The position numbers and the translations under genes are program-made. Shown here one piece after another: positions 9,448 to 18,504 of a DNA stretch of 57,363 bases. The stretch lies in contig JAOIRP010000002.1 in assembly GCA_028221385.1 (NCBI GenBank), forward strand, positions 1 to 57,363. The letters run 5' to 3'. Every line of letters starts with the position of its first letter. Position 1 is the first letter of the stretch. This DNA is from Candidatus Pelagibacter sp. (GTDB taxonomy: Bacteria; Pseudomonadota; Alphaproteobacteria; Pelagibacterales; Pelagibacteraceae). The notes under the pieces were generated by a model. That model ran no database searches. It was not told the DNA's origin and saw nothing but the letters and a program-made list of their open reading frames with translations.

Positions 9448-10207
9448 AAATTCTTATATTTACACAGGCACTGTGATTCATAAAAGATTTAAACCAAAAA
9501 TTCATTCATTTAATTATAAAGTTTTTTCATTACTTATTGATTTATCAGAATTAGATTTAATGCATAAAAAGTTAAAACTATTTTCTTATGGTAAGTTTAA
9601 TATTATCAGCTTTTTTAATGAGGATCATGGCCCAAGGAATGGAAGTTCACTTAAAGATTGGGTTATAGATAATTTAAAAAAAAATAATGTAGAAACTGAA
9701 AATATTCAAATTAAACTTTTATGTTACCCTAGAATATTTGGATACGTATTTAATCCTCTAAGCGTATTTTATATTTATAATAAAAATTATGAATTAATAT
9801 CTATTTTATATGAAGTAAAAAATACATTTGGGGAACAACATGTTTATGTTTTTAAAATAGTAGAAAATCAAAATTTGGTACAAAATGTTTGTAAAAAAAA
9901 ATTTCATGTATCCCCATTTATTGAAATGGACTGTGTTTATTTTTTTAGACTTTTAAAACCTAGCAATAAAATTTCTGTGATAATAGATTTAAATGACCGT
10001 GAAGGTAAAATTTTATATGCATCTCAAGATGGAACTAAGAGTGATTTAAATAACAAAAATTTAATTAAATCTTATTTAAAACATCCATTAATGACATTTA
10101 AAATTATTTTGGCGATACATTTTGAGGCATTTAAATTGTGGACAAAAGGAATTAAATTTATAAAAAAAAAAATTAAAATCAAAAACAACATAACAATAGA
10201 AAACTAA
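9440..10207 (+). CDS. DUF1365 family protein
   Basis: A 255-residue protein that opens with YIYTGTVIHKRFKPKIHSFN, continuing YKVFSLLIDL, the signature start of DUF1365. It also has LLCYPRIFGYVFNPLSVFYIY and KKFHVSPFIEMDC, both diagnostic. The biochemical role is not established as far as I know. Its fixed position between a flavoprotein and a CFA-synthase-like methyltransferase points to unusual fatty acid synthesis. The ends overlap both neighbours (8 bp upstream, 1 bp downstream), so the three genes are coupled. The C-terminal tail is very lysine-rich. Confidence 0.9.
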   Translation: MIKNSYIYTGTVIHKRFKPKIHSFNYKVFSLLIDLSELDLMHKKLKLFSYGKFNIISFFNEDHGPRNGSSLKDWVIDNLKKNNVETENIQIKLLCYPRIFGYVFNPLSVFYIYNKNYELISILYEVKNTFGEQHVYVFKIVENQNLVQNVCKKKFHVSPFIEMDCVYFFRLLKPSNKISVIIDLNDREGKILYASQDGTKSDLNNKNLIKSYLKHPLMTFKIILAIHFEAFKLWTKGIKFIKKKIKIKNNITIEN

Positions 10208-11385
10208 TGTTATTTTATAAAATTTCTGATGCAATTGTATTTAATGCTTTAAAGAGAATAAAGTATGGGTATCTCAAAATTACTAAAATTAATGGTGAAG
10301 TTTTAAAATTTGGTAATCCAGATGAAGATTTAAAAGTTTCGTTACAAATAAAAGATGAAAGTCTAATGTATAATTTGATTAAAAATGGAAGTGTTGGTTT
10401 AGGAGAATCCTACATGAAAGATTTTTTTACTACAAATAATCTATCTGATTTGATTGAATTATCTGCAAAAAATATAAAAATTATTTATAAATTTTCAGGT
10501 GTATTTGATTTATCTTTTATTAATTTTATCAAAAATAAAATTATAAAAAATACAAAACATAGAAGCAAAGAAAATATTGCAAAGCATTATGATTTGGGAA
10601 ATGATTTCTTTTCTTTATGGCTTGATAAAACCCTAACATATTCCAGTGCTATATTTGAAGAGCCTAAGCAGGAACTTTTCGCAGCACAGAATAATAAATA
10701 TCAAAAATTAATAGATCTTTTAAAACCATCAAACGGAAGTAAAATTTTAGAGATTGGTTGTGGTTGGGGTGGTTTTGCTGAGTACTTGGGTACCAACTAT
10801 GATGTAAAATTAGACTGTATCACCATCTCTCAAAAACAATTTGAATTTGCCAAAGAAAGAATTCATAAATGTGGCCTTAATGAAAAAGTTAGTATTAAAA
10901 TAAAAGACTATAGAGACTTAAAAGAAAAATATGATCATATAGCATCTATTGAAATGATAGAGGCTGTAGGCCAAAATTATTTAGATAGTTACTTTAGCAC
11001 AATTAAGAATAATCTAGCTCCAGCAGGCTCTGTAGGTATTCAAGCCATAACTATTGATGACAGTTTATTTGATAGATATAAAAATAAACAAGACTTTATC
11101 CAAAAATATATTTTTCCTGGTGGCTTTTTACCTTCTAGAAATGAGTTACAGAATTATGTAAGTACTAATGGTTTAAAATTTAATGAATATAACTCATACT
11201 CTAACCATTATGCTGACACTTTAGTTATTTGGAGAGAAATATTTAACAAAAAATGGGATCAAATTATGGATCAAGGATTTGATTTAACATTTAAAAGGAT
11301 GTGGCAATTTTACCTTTCATATTGTGAAGCGGGATTTAAATCAAAAAATATAGATTTGATTCAATTCTCACTTTATAATAAATAA
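10207..11385 (+). CDS. cfa: Cyclopropane-fatty-acyl-phospholipid synthase family methyltransferase
   Basis: A 392-residue SAM-dependent enzyme that modifies double bonds of membrane phospholipid acyl chains. ENIAKHYDLGNDFFSLWLD and TLTYSSAIF (residues 122-150) are the CFA synthase signature. ILEIGCGWGGFAEYL (180-194) is the SAM-binding motif I, IASIEMIEAVGQNY follows, and the C-terminal MWQFYLSYCEAGF carries the conserved cysteine near the active site. The length suits a full CFA-type enzyme. The linked flavoprotein and DUF1365 genes make a more elaborate product (methylated or furan fatty acid) possible instead of a plain cyclopropane ring; sequence alone cannot decide. Confidence 0.93.
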   Translation: MLFYKISDAIVFNALKRIKYGYLKITKINGEVLKFGNPDEDLKVSLQIKDESLMYNLIKNGSVGLGESYMKDFFTTNNLSDLIELSAKNIKIIYKFSGVFDLSFINFIKNKIIKNTKHRSKENIAKHYDLGNDFFSLWLDKTLTYSSAIFEEPKQELFAAQNNKYQKLIDLLKPSNGSKILEIGCGWGGFAEYLGTNYDVKLDCITISQKQFEFAKERIHKCGLNEKVSIKIKDYRDLKEKYDHIASIEMIEAVGQNYLDSYFSTIKNNLAPAGSVGIQAITIDDSLFDRYKNKQDFIQKYIFPGGFLPSRNELQNYVSTNGLKFNEYNSYSNHYADTLVIWREIFNKKWDQIMDQGFDLTFKRMWQFYLSYCEAGFKSKNIDLIQFSLYNK

Positions 11386-11390
11386 GTCAC

Positions 11391-11918
11391 ATGAAAATTA
11401 TATTTGCTTTAATAACTGCAATTTTATTAACTAGTTGTACAGGAAACAATATGAAACCAACTGATTTTAAAGATCAAAAACCAAGACTAATTATAGAAGA
11501 ATATTTATCAGGAAATGTAAAGGCGTGGGGAATTTTACAAAATAGATCTGGAAAAGTAACCAGACAATTCTCAGCAGATTTGAATGGTAAATGGGATGGT
11601 AAACAATTAATTCTGAGTGAAAAATTTAATTGGAATGATGGAGAAGTTCAAACAAGACAATGGACAATCAATAAAATTGATGAGCATAATTATGAAGGAA
11701 CAGCAGGAGATGTTGTTGGAAAAGCAAAAGGATATTCCTATGGACCTGCGTTCAAATTTGAGTATGTTCTATTAGTACCAATCAAAGGCAAAGAAGTTAA
11801 AATTACCTTTGATGATTGGATATTCATGCAAGATGAAAAAGTTGCAATTAATAGAGCCACAATGACTAAGTTTGGTATAAAGGTTGCTGAACTTACAGTA
11901 ATGTTTGTGAAAGATTAA
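11391..11918 (+). CDS. DUF3833 family lipoprotein
   Basis: A 175-residue protein with a short hydrophobic leader ending in the lipobox LLTSC (Cys16), so it should be lipid-anchored after signal peptidase II cleavage. The mature part, with NVKAWGILQNRSGKVTRQFS, DLNGKWDG and FDDWIFMQDEKVAINRATMT, matches the DUF3833 family as I know it. The family commonly follows CFA-synthase clusters and is predicted to form a lipocalin-like barrel. A lipid-handling role is inferred from context only. It starts 5 bp after the methyltransferase gene and ends 4 bp from the convergent SDR gene, leaving no space for a terminator. Confidence 0.88.
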   Translation: MKIIFALITAILLTSCTGNNMKPTDFKDQKPRLIIEEYLSGNVKAWGILQNRSGKVTRQFSADLNGKWDGKQLILSEKFNWNDGEVQTRQWTINKIDEHNYEGTAGDVVGKAKGYSYGPAFKFEYVLLVPIKGKEVKITFDDWIFMQDEKVAINRATMTKFGIKVAELTVMFVKD

Positions 11919-11922
11919 TTAA

Positions 11923-12675
11923 TTATCTTTTATAGCCCATATCAATTAGTTTGAAATAAATAGGGTAAGGTAAAATTCTTAAAAATTTTAAAAAAAAAGT
12001 AAAAGCTTTAGGGAAATGAATTTCAAACCCAGTTTTTTTTGTTAATCCTATGTAAATTTGTTCAGCTGCAAATTCAGGAGATTTTATCATGGGCATTGGA
12101 AAATCATTTTGATCAGTCATTGGAGTTTTAATAAAACCTGGGCTTACAAGAGAAACTCTTACATTTTTTCTAATCATTTCAAATCGAAGACTTTCTGTAA
12201 AACTTGTCAAAGCAGATTTTGAGGCACAATAAGCACCAGCAGCAGGTAATCCTCTGTATCCAGCAACTGAGGAAATTATTGATATCTGGCCACTTTTTTT
12301 ATCATTATAATAATCATAAACTGAATTGATAGAATTCATAGTTCCAAAATAATTAACTTCCATAATTTCCCTAATCTTATCTAAATTGAATTTTTTTTCA
12401 GAATTGGGATCATGTATTCCAGTACCAAATATAGAAATTTCTATGTTGTTAAATTTGTTTTTTATATCTTCAAAAACTTTTTTACATTGTTCAGGATTAG
12501 TAACATCCAATGGGAAAGAATGAATATTTTGATCTATTTTAGTTAATTCTTGAAGTAGGCCTTCACGCCTTGCTGATGCAGCTACTATCCATCCCTCTTG
12601 AGCAAATTTTATAGATAAAGCTTTTCCAATTCCACTACTAGCTCCAGTAATCCAAATAACTTTTTTATCATTCAT
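11923..12675 (-). CDS. Short-chain dehydrogenase/reductase
   Basis: A 250-residue classical SDR. Near the N-terminus WITGASSGIGKALSIKFAQ is the cofactor-binding glycine motif, SIISSVAG supplies the catalytic serine region and AYCASKSALTSFTESL the Tyr-x-x-x-Lys pair. The C-terminal FPKAFTFFLKFLRILPYPIY is hydrophobic and may touch the membrane. It converges on the DUF3833 gene. Many alphaproteobacterial CFA/DUF1365 clusters carry an SDR, so a part in acyl-chain modification is plausible. The substrate is unknown. Confidence 0.88.
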   Translation of the reverse strand: MNDKKVIWITGASSGIGKALSIKFAQEGWIVAASARREGLLQELTKIDQNIHSFPLDVTNPEQCKKVFEDIKNKFNNIEISIFGTGIHDPNSEKKFNLDKIREIMEVNYFGTMNSINSVYDYYNDKKSGQISIISSVAGYRGLPAAGAYCASKSALTSFTESLRFEMIRKNVRVSLVSPGFIKTPMTDQNDFPMPMIKSPEFAAEQIYIGLTKKTGFEIHFPKAFTFFLKFLRILPYPIYFKLIDMGYKR

Positions 12676-12697
12676 ATTTTAATGTATAGTCCAAAAA

Positions 12698-13165
12698 ATG
12701 TTAAAAAACAAAATTTTATCTTTTGCATTGTTTGCTACAATTACTTATTCAGCATCTGCCATTGGCGGTTTAGCGACAATTGGTTTTAAAGAACCATGGT
12801 ATTCGTCAATAATAAAACCTTCTTTTAATCCACCTGACTGGATTTTTGCGCCTGTTTGGACAACTTTATATTTAATGATGACTATTGCGATATGGTTTTT
12901 TTGGCATAGTAAAAACAAAGACATAAATACAATTTATATTTATTTGATTCATCTAATCTTTAATACAACTTGGAGTGTAGTTTTTTTTGTTTTTCACAAT
13001 ATGCTTTTAGCATTGTTAATATTAATTGTTTTAATAGGCTTAATAGCTGTTCTCATTGTTAGATTTAAACGTGTCAATATAGCTAGTTATTATTTGATGA
13101 TTCCTTATTTACTCTGGTGTTGCTTTGCATTATCGTTAAATCTAACTTTAATTTTATTAAACTAA
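12698..13165 (+). CDS. tspO: TspO/MBR family tryptophan-rich sensory protein
   Basis: A 155-residue membrane protein with five predicted helices. The motif KEPWYSSIIKPSFNPPDWIF followed by APVWTTLYLMM is the TspO hallmark, with the tryptophan-rich second helix. The family binds porphyrins and related ligands and in photosynthetic alphaproteobacteria affects tetrapyrrole-linked gene regulation. What it does in a SAR11 cell is unclear. It is divergent from the SDR gene with 22 bp between starts. The link to light or oxidative stress fits the preceding lipid cluster but is inference. Confidence 0.93.
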   Translation: MLKNKILSFALFATITYSASAIGGLATIGFKEPWYSSIIKPSFNPPDWIFAPVWTTLYLMMTIAIWFFWHSKNKDINTIYIYLIHLIFNTTWSVVFFVFHNMLLALLILIVLIGLIAVLIVRFKRVNIASYYLMIPYLLWCCFALSLNLTLILLN

Positions 13166-13167
13166 TT

Positions 13168-14271
13168 ATGGATGATGTAGTAATTGTTGGTGGTGGTATA
13201 ATTGGAACAGCCACTGCTTATTTTTTATCTAAAGAAGGCAGAAAAGTTAAGGTTATAGAAAGAGATCCAACTTATAAAACAGCTTCTTTCCCATTATCTT
13301 TAGGTGGATTTAGAAGGCAATTCTTTCAAAAAGAAAACATTTTACTCGGTAAGTTTGCTAGAGAATTTATTTTTCAAATACCTGAATTATTAAAAACTGA
13401 AAAGAATCCTAATCCTACTGCAAGCATGGTTACAAATGGTTATTTATTAATGTTTGGCCCTGAACATGCTGAGGAACAATATAAAGCTTTAGAAAATCAT
13501 AAAAAATGTGATGCTGGTACAAAAAATATTAAAGGCTCTGAGCTGAAAAAAATATTCCCATATATAAACAATGAAGGTATTGAAACAGCAACTTATACAG
13601 ACAATCAAAGCGAAGGATGGATTGACCCTTTCATGTTTCATGGTGCTTTAAAAAGTAAAGCAATAGAACTTGGTGCAGAATTTATTAAAGGTGAAGTAAA
13701 AAGTATTTCTGAAATTAAAGCTAAGACAATAATATCTGCAGCTGGATGCTGGACTAAAGAATTGTTAGGAGACATACCGGTTGTTCCTCAAAAGCATACA
13801 GTTTTCAGAGTTAAATGCCCAAAGTATATTGCGGAAATGCCTTTAACAGGAGATCTAACTACAGGTGTTTATTGGAGACCTGAAGGTGGCGAATATTTAG
13901 CAGGCTCACCAAATTCAGTGTTTGATGCCACGGATTTAGAGCCAGCATGGAATGATTTTGAGGAATTAGTTTGGCCAGCTCTAGCACAAAGAATACCAGT
14001 TTTTGAAGAATTAAAGTTAACAGGTGGATGGGCAGGCTATTACGATTGTAACAAGTTAGACAATAATGCAGTTGTTGGAAAACATCCTAAATATGAAAAT
14101 GTGTTCATGGCCTCAGGATTTACAGGTAGAGGCTTAATGCAAGCACCTGGTATTGGAAGAGCATTAACTGAATTAATTACAACTGGCTCTTATCAAACTA
14201 TTGATATTAGTGATTTTTCAGTTGAAAGGGTGCTTGGTAATAATGCAAGACCTGAGCCATACGTTTTATAA
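13168..14271 (+). CDS. FAD-dependent oxidoreductase of the DadA/sarcosine oxidase (DAO) family
   Basis: A 367-residue flavoprotein. I choose the ATG at 13168, 2 bp after the tspO stop, because the family begins directly with the FAD motif: VVIVGGGIIGTATAYFLSK then VIERDP. A longer frame from 13117 would add 17 residues inside tspO. Other DAO-family features are SLGGFRRQF (near residues 48-56), SEGWIDPFMFHGAL, AAGCWTKEL and ASGFTGRGLMQAPGIGRAL. Relatives oxidise N-methylglycines, D-amino acids, proline or glycine. With the glycine cleavage operon and creatinase in the same window, sarcosine or dimethylglycine is an attractive but unproven substrate. Confidence 0.85.
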   Translation: MDDVVIVGGGIIGTATAYFLSKEGRKVKVIERDPTYKTASFPLSLGGFRRQFFQKENILLGKFAREFIFQIPELLKTEKNPNPTASMVTNGYLLMFGPEHAEEQYKALENHKKCDAGTKNIKGSELKKIFPYINNEGIETATYTDNQSEGWIDPFMFHGALKSKAIELGAEFIKGEVKSISEIKAKTIISAAGCWTKELLGDIPVVPQKHTVFRVKCPKYIAEMPLTGDLTTGVYWRPEGGEYLAGSPNSVFDATDLEPAWNDFEELVWPALAQRIPVFEELKLTGGWAGYYDCNKLDNNAVVGKHPKYENVFMASGFTGRGLMQAPGIGRALTELITTGSYQTIDISDFSVERVLGNNARPEPYVL

Positions 14272-14277
14272 AAATAT

Positions 14278-15729
14278 TTAAGTTCCACAAAAAGTTTGAA
14301 ATTTTTTTTCAGTTATTGGTAATGGACATTGATAATCGAGAATATTTTTTTGATCAGTATAAGGATTTTCTAAAACTGTTAATAAATTTTTTAGTAATTT
14401 TAAGTTATTTTCATTGGCTGCAATTAAAGCTTCCTCCACTTTATGGTTTCTTGGAATTACAATAGGATTAGAAATTCGCATTAAATCTAAATATTTACTT
14501 GAGGAAATTTCCTTTACATTTAGTCTTTTTTTCCATCTATCTGTCCAATGCATGAATTCGTTTGATTTGTAGCAGTTAATCTCAGGAGTCTTAATATTCA
14601 TTAAATAACAAAAAGTATTTGTGTAATCTATTTTATTTAATTCCATCCAATTTAATAAATCATTTATTAATTTTTTATCTTCTTTATCTTCACCAAATAA
14701 GCCTAGTTTATCTCTCATCATGTTGAGCCATTTTTCTTCATAAATTTTTTCAAAATTATCAATTACTTCAGACGCCTTTTTGATTGCAGAATTTTCATTT
14801 TCATCAATTAAAGGTATTAAACACTCCGCAAATCTTGCAAGATTCCATTTTGTAATTTTAGGTTGATTTGAAAAGGAATATCTTCCAAATTTATCGATTG
14901 AACTAAAAACAGTTTTAGCATCATAATAATCCATAAAAGCACAAGGTCCATAATCTATAGTTTGGCCAGAGACAGTCATATTATCTGTATTCATCACTCC
15001 ATGAATGAACCCAACACGCATCCAATTTATTACAAGATTACATTGTTTTTCCATTAAGAGATTAATCAAATCTAAAGCTTTATTGTTTGAAGATTTAATT
15101 TCTGAAAAATGCCTATCAATTGTAAAATTCATAAGTAATTTTAATTCCTCAATATTTTGTTTTGCAGCAATGTACTGAAATGTACCAACACGGATATGGC
15201 TTGAGGCAATTCTAGTTAGTATCGCACCTTGTTCAGGTTTTTCTCTATTAACAGTTTCACCAGTCTTAACAACTGATAAACTTCTAGTTGTTGGAATTTT
15301 TAGGGCATGCATTGCCTCACTTATTATGTACTCTCTTAACATAGGACCCAAAACTGCACGACCATCACCCCCTCTGGAAAAAGAAGTTTTGCCAGAACCT
15401 TTAAATTGAATATCGTTACGCTCATTTTTTTTTGATAGATGTTCACCCATTAAAACTGCTCTTCCATCACCAAGCATTGTAAAATGGCCAAATTGATGAC
15501 CAGCATAAGCCTGTGAAATTCCATTACTACCTGCTGGTAAGATATTCCCAGATAATATTTTTGATATTTCTTTTTTATCTGTTTTAGAAAAATCTAAGTC
15601 CAAATTTTTGGCTAGTTTTTTATTTAAAATTACTAAGTCTGGTTCTTTAACAGGAATTGGATCTATAGTTTCTTTGAATGTATCTGGAAGTTTTGCGTAG
15701 GTATTGTCAAAATGCCAGCCGATGGTCAT
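14278..15729 (-). CDS. selO: Protein adenylyltransferase SelO (YdiU/UPF0061)
   Basis: A 483-residue pseudokinase-fold enzyme that transfers AMP from ATP to Ser/Thr/Tyr residues of target proteins, linked elsewhere to redox stress. GWHFDNTYAKLP at the N-terminus, AGHQFGHFTMLGDGRAVLMGE, FKGSGKTSFSRGGDGRAVLG and VMNTDNMTVSGQTIDYGPCA are all conserved YdiU motifs. The chain ends in KFQTFCGT; the cysteine lies near the site where the animal protein carries selenocysteine. The length agrees with bacterial homologues. It converges with the DadA-like gene (6 bp gap) and follows the formate dehydrogenase alpha gene by 6 bp, so it may be co-transcribed with it. Confidence 0.95.
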   Translation of the reverse strand: MTIGWHFDNTYAKLPDTFKETIDPIPVKEPDLVILNKKLAKNLDLDFSKTDKKEISKILSGNILPAGSNGISQAYAGHQFGHFTMLGDGRAVLMGEHLSKKNERNDIQFKGSGKTSFSRGGDGRAVLGPMLREYIISEAMHALKIPTTRSLSVVKTGETVNREKPEQGAILTRIASSHIRVGTFQYIAAKQNIEELKLLMNFTIDRHFSEIKSSNNKALDLINLLMEKQCNLVINWMRVGFIHGVMNTDNMTVSGQTIDYGPCAFMDYYDAKTVFSSIDKFGRYSFSNQPKITKWNLARFAECLIPLIDENENSAIKKASEVIDNFEKIYEEKWLNMMRDKLGLFGEDKEDKKLINDLLNWMELNKIDYTNTFCYLMNIKTPEINCYKSNEFMHWTDRWKKRLNVKEISSSKYLDLMRISNPIVIPRNHKVEEALIAANENNLKLLKNLLTVLENPYTDQKNILDYQCPLPITEKKFQTFCGT

Positions 15730-15735
15730 CTTAGA

Positions 15736-18504
15736 TTAATTAACTTCAGCTTGATTTTCTTTTGGTTTTACTTCTGTTTTAAATTGATTAGATATTTTTT
15801 GAATTTCAACAGAAGAAACTTTGTATTCTGCACACATTGTTTCTTCATCTTTTCCATGACCAGTTACCATGTTAACCATATGCTCTGGAAAGTGGAATGT
15901 TGTAAATACTATTCCTTCTTTAACTTTATCTGTTACCTCTATTTTTAAAGCTACTTCACCTCTTCCAGAATAAAGTCTACCAATATCACCAGTATTTAAT
16001 TCTCTTTTTTTAGCATCATTAGGGTGAACTAACAGCAAGTCTTCAGAAACTATATTAATATTTTTAGTACGTCTTGTCATAGTAGCAGCGTTATAGTGTT
16101 GAAGAACTCTACTAGTTGTTAAAATTAATGGATAATCTTTTTTATTGGTTGCAACTTCTGTAGATTCTTTCCAATCAAAATTTTTAAGCTGTCCTTTTCC
16201 TAATTTGAATGTTTTTTCATGTAAGATCTGTGTATCAGTTCCATCTTCTTGTACTGGCCACTGTAATCCCATTTTACCAAGTCTTTCTCTTGTTACACCT
16301 TTAAAGAAAGGAACCACATCAGCTATTTCTGCAAGAACTTGATCAGCGTCATATTCAGGTTGATCAAAGCCTAATTTTTGCATCATATCTGTTACAATTG
16401 TTCCATCTGTTTTAGTACCAGGTAAAGGAGGTACTGCTCGATTAACCCTTTGAATTCTTCTTTCTGTATTTGTAAAAGTTCCATTTTTTTCTAAGAAAGT
16501 TGTTCCTGGTAATACTACTGTCGCAAGTTTTGCAGTCTCACTCATAAAAATTTCTTGCACAACTAATAACTCAAGTGAATTCATAGCGTCTATTACGTGG
16601 GCACTATTAGGATCTGTTTGAACAATATCTTCTCCAATAATCCAGACAGCTTTCACATCTTTATTAATTGCCCCATCAAACATTTCTGGAATTTTTAGTC
16701 CTTTTTTTGTTGGGTGTACTACTCCATATTTTTCAGTGTAGAAATTTTGAACTTTTTCATCAGCCACTTCAAAATATCCAGCTCCTTGGTGAGGTTGACA
16801 GCCCATATCAGCTGCACCTTGAACATTATTTTGTCCTCTTAATGGATTAACACCAACACCTCTTCTACCAATATTTCCTGTAATCATTGCAAGATCAGCA
16901 ATCAACATTACTGTTTTAGATCCTTGCTCTTGTTCTGTAACTCCTAAACCATGGAATTCCATAGAGTTTTTAGCTGTTGCATATGCAATCGCAGCTTCTT
17001 TAACTAACTGTTTATCAACACCAGCAACTTTTGCTAGATGATCCATATCTTGTCTTTCAATTTCTTTAATGAAATTTGCAAAACCGTCAGTTCTATCTCT
17101 AACAAAGTCTTTATCATGCAGGTTTGCTTTTAATATAAAATGCAACATCATGTTTAAAATAGCAACATTTGTTCCTGGTCTAAGTTTGATATGATAATCA
17201 GCAAGTTTAGCAAGTTCAGTAGTAATAGGATCTAATACAATTAATTTTTTACCCTTCATTACTTGTTGTTTGATTTTAGCACCAGTAACTGGGTGAGCAT
17301 TAGTTGGATTTGCTCCAATAACCATAAATAAATCTGCATGGTAAATATCTTCTGTAGAATTTGTAGCTGCGCCTGTTCCAAATGTTTGTTGCATTCCCCA
17401 GGCAGTAGGAGAATGACAAATTCTTGCACAGCAATCAATATTATTAGTTCCTATTGCTGCTCTAATCATTTTTTGGAAAACATAATTTTCTTCATTAGTA
17501 CATCTTGCTGAAGAAATACCAGCAACTGCATCTGGTCCATTGGCTTTGGTAATTCTATTTAATTCTTTTTTAATAAAATCATATGCTTCATCCCATGAAG
17601 CTTCTTCAAATTTTCCATTCCTTTTAATTAAAGGAGTTTTTAATCTGTCAGGATGATCATAAAATCCAAAAGCATATCTTCCCTTAATACAAGTATGACC
17701 TGCATTAACTTCAGATTTTTCTGGAGTAGATATTGCAACAACTTTGTTATCTTTAATTGATGCTTCTAAATTACAACCAACACCACAGTATGAACAAGTA
17801 GTTCTTACTTTTTCATCTACTGCAACTGATTTTGATTGATACACGTCTGAAATAGCATCTGTAGGACAAGTATGTGCACAAGCACCACAAGATACACAAG
17901 ACGAGTCTCCAAATAACGCATCATTGTCTGTTGTAATTTTAGAATCAAATCCTCTGCCACTCATTGTCAAAACAAATGAACCTTGAATTTCATCACAAGC
18001 ACGAACACATCTTCCACAATTAATGCAGTTATCTAAATTCATTCTCATATAATCATGAGAGGTGTCTCTTGGAATACCTTTATGTTGTTTTGGTACATTA
18101 TATCTATGATCTGATATACCTAAATCATTAGCAACATCTTGAAGTTCACAGTTATTATTAACCTCGCAGGTTCCACATTCCATTGGATGGTCGGTTAAAA
18201 CTAGTTCAACAATATTTTTTCTTAAAGCCGTTAAATTTTCATTGTTTGTAAAAATATGTTGGTTTTCACCAACTGGCGTATGACATGAGGCTACAACTTT
18301 AGTCGGACCATCTTTAACTAAAGCAACCTCAACTGAACAAACTCTACAAGCTCCATAAGGTGCTAAGTTTGGATCGTTACATAAAGCAGGAATTTTTTTT
18401 TCACCAAGATAGCTTTCTACAAATTTTAAAACAGAAGTATGGTTAGGGCCAATTTCATATGGCTTACCATCTATGTATGCAATTTTTCTTTTTTCTGAGC
18501 TCAT
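15736..18504 (-). CDS. fdsA: NAD-dependent formate dehydrogenase, molybdenum alpha subunit
   Basis: A 922-residue catalytic subunit oxidising formate to CO2 in a soluble, NAD-linked complex. N-terminal ferredoxin-like [2Fe-2S] site: Cys42, Cys53, Cys56, Cys74. Next a His-Cys3 cluster site (His106, Cys110, Cys113, Cys119), then two [4Fe-4S] sites (Cys160/163/166/170 and Cys203/206/209/213). The molybdopterin domain begins with TTCSYCGVGCNLE (Cys237, 240, 244 and 272 for a further cluster). The likely Mo ligand is Cys363 in ARICHSPTAWGM, a cysteine rather than selenocysteine, followed by His364. This cofactor chain matches the FdsA type. It abuts the fused beta/gamma gene with 1 bp overlap. Confidence 0.95.
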   Translation of the reverse strand: MSSEKRKIAYIDGKPYEIGPNHTSVLKFVESYLGEKKIPALCNDPNLAPYGACRVCSVEVALVKDGPTKVVASCHTPVGENQHIFTNNENLTALRKNIVELVLTDHPMECGTCEVNNNCELQDVANDLGISDHRYNVPKQHKGIPRDTSHDYMRMNLDNCINCGRCVRACDEIQGSFVLTMSGRGFDSKITTDNDALFGDSSCVSCGACAHTCPTDAISDVYQSKSVAVDEKVRTTCSYCGVGCNLEASIKDNKVVAISTPEKSEVNAGHTCIKGRYAFGFYDHPDRLKTPLIKRNGKFEEASWDEAYDFIKKELNRITKANGPDAVAGISSARCTNEENYVFQKMIRAAIGTNNIDCCARICHSPTAWGMQQTFGTGAATNSTEDIYHADLFMVIGANPTNAHPVTGAKIKQQVMKGKKLIVLDPITTELAKLADYHIKLRPGTNVAILNMMLHFILKANLHDKDFVRDRTDGFANFIKEIERQDMDHLAKVAGVDKQLVKEAAIAYATAKNSMEFHGLGVTEQEQGSKTVMLIADLAMITGNIGRRGVGVNPLRGQNNVQGAADMGCQPHQGAGYFEVADEKVQNFYTEKYGVVHPTKKGLKIPEMFDGAINKDVKAVWIIGEDIVQTDPNSAHVIDAMNSLELLVVQEIFMSETAKLATVVLPGTTFLEKNGTFTNTERRIQRVNRAVPPLPGTKTDGTIVTDMMQKLGFDQPEYDADQVLAEIADVVPFFKGVTRERLGKMGLQWPVQEDGTDTQILHEKTFKLGKGQLKNFDWKESTEVATNKKDYPLILTTSRVLQHYNAATMTRRTKNINIVSEDLLLVHPNDAKKRELNTGDIGRLYSGRGEVALKIEVTDKVKEGIVFTTFHFPEHMVNMVTGHGKDEETMCAEYKVSSVEIQKISNQFKTEVKPKENQAEVN

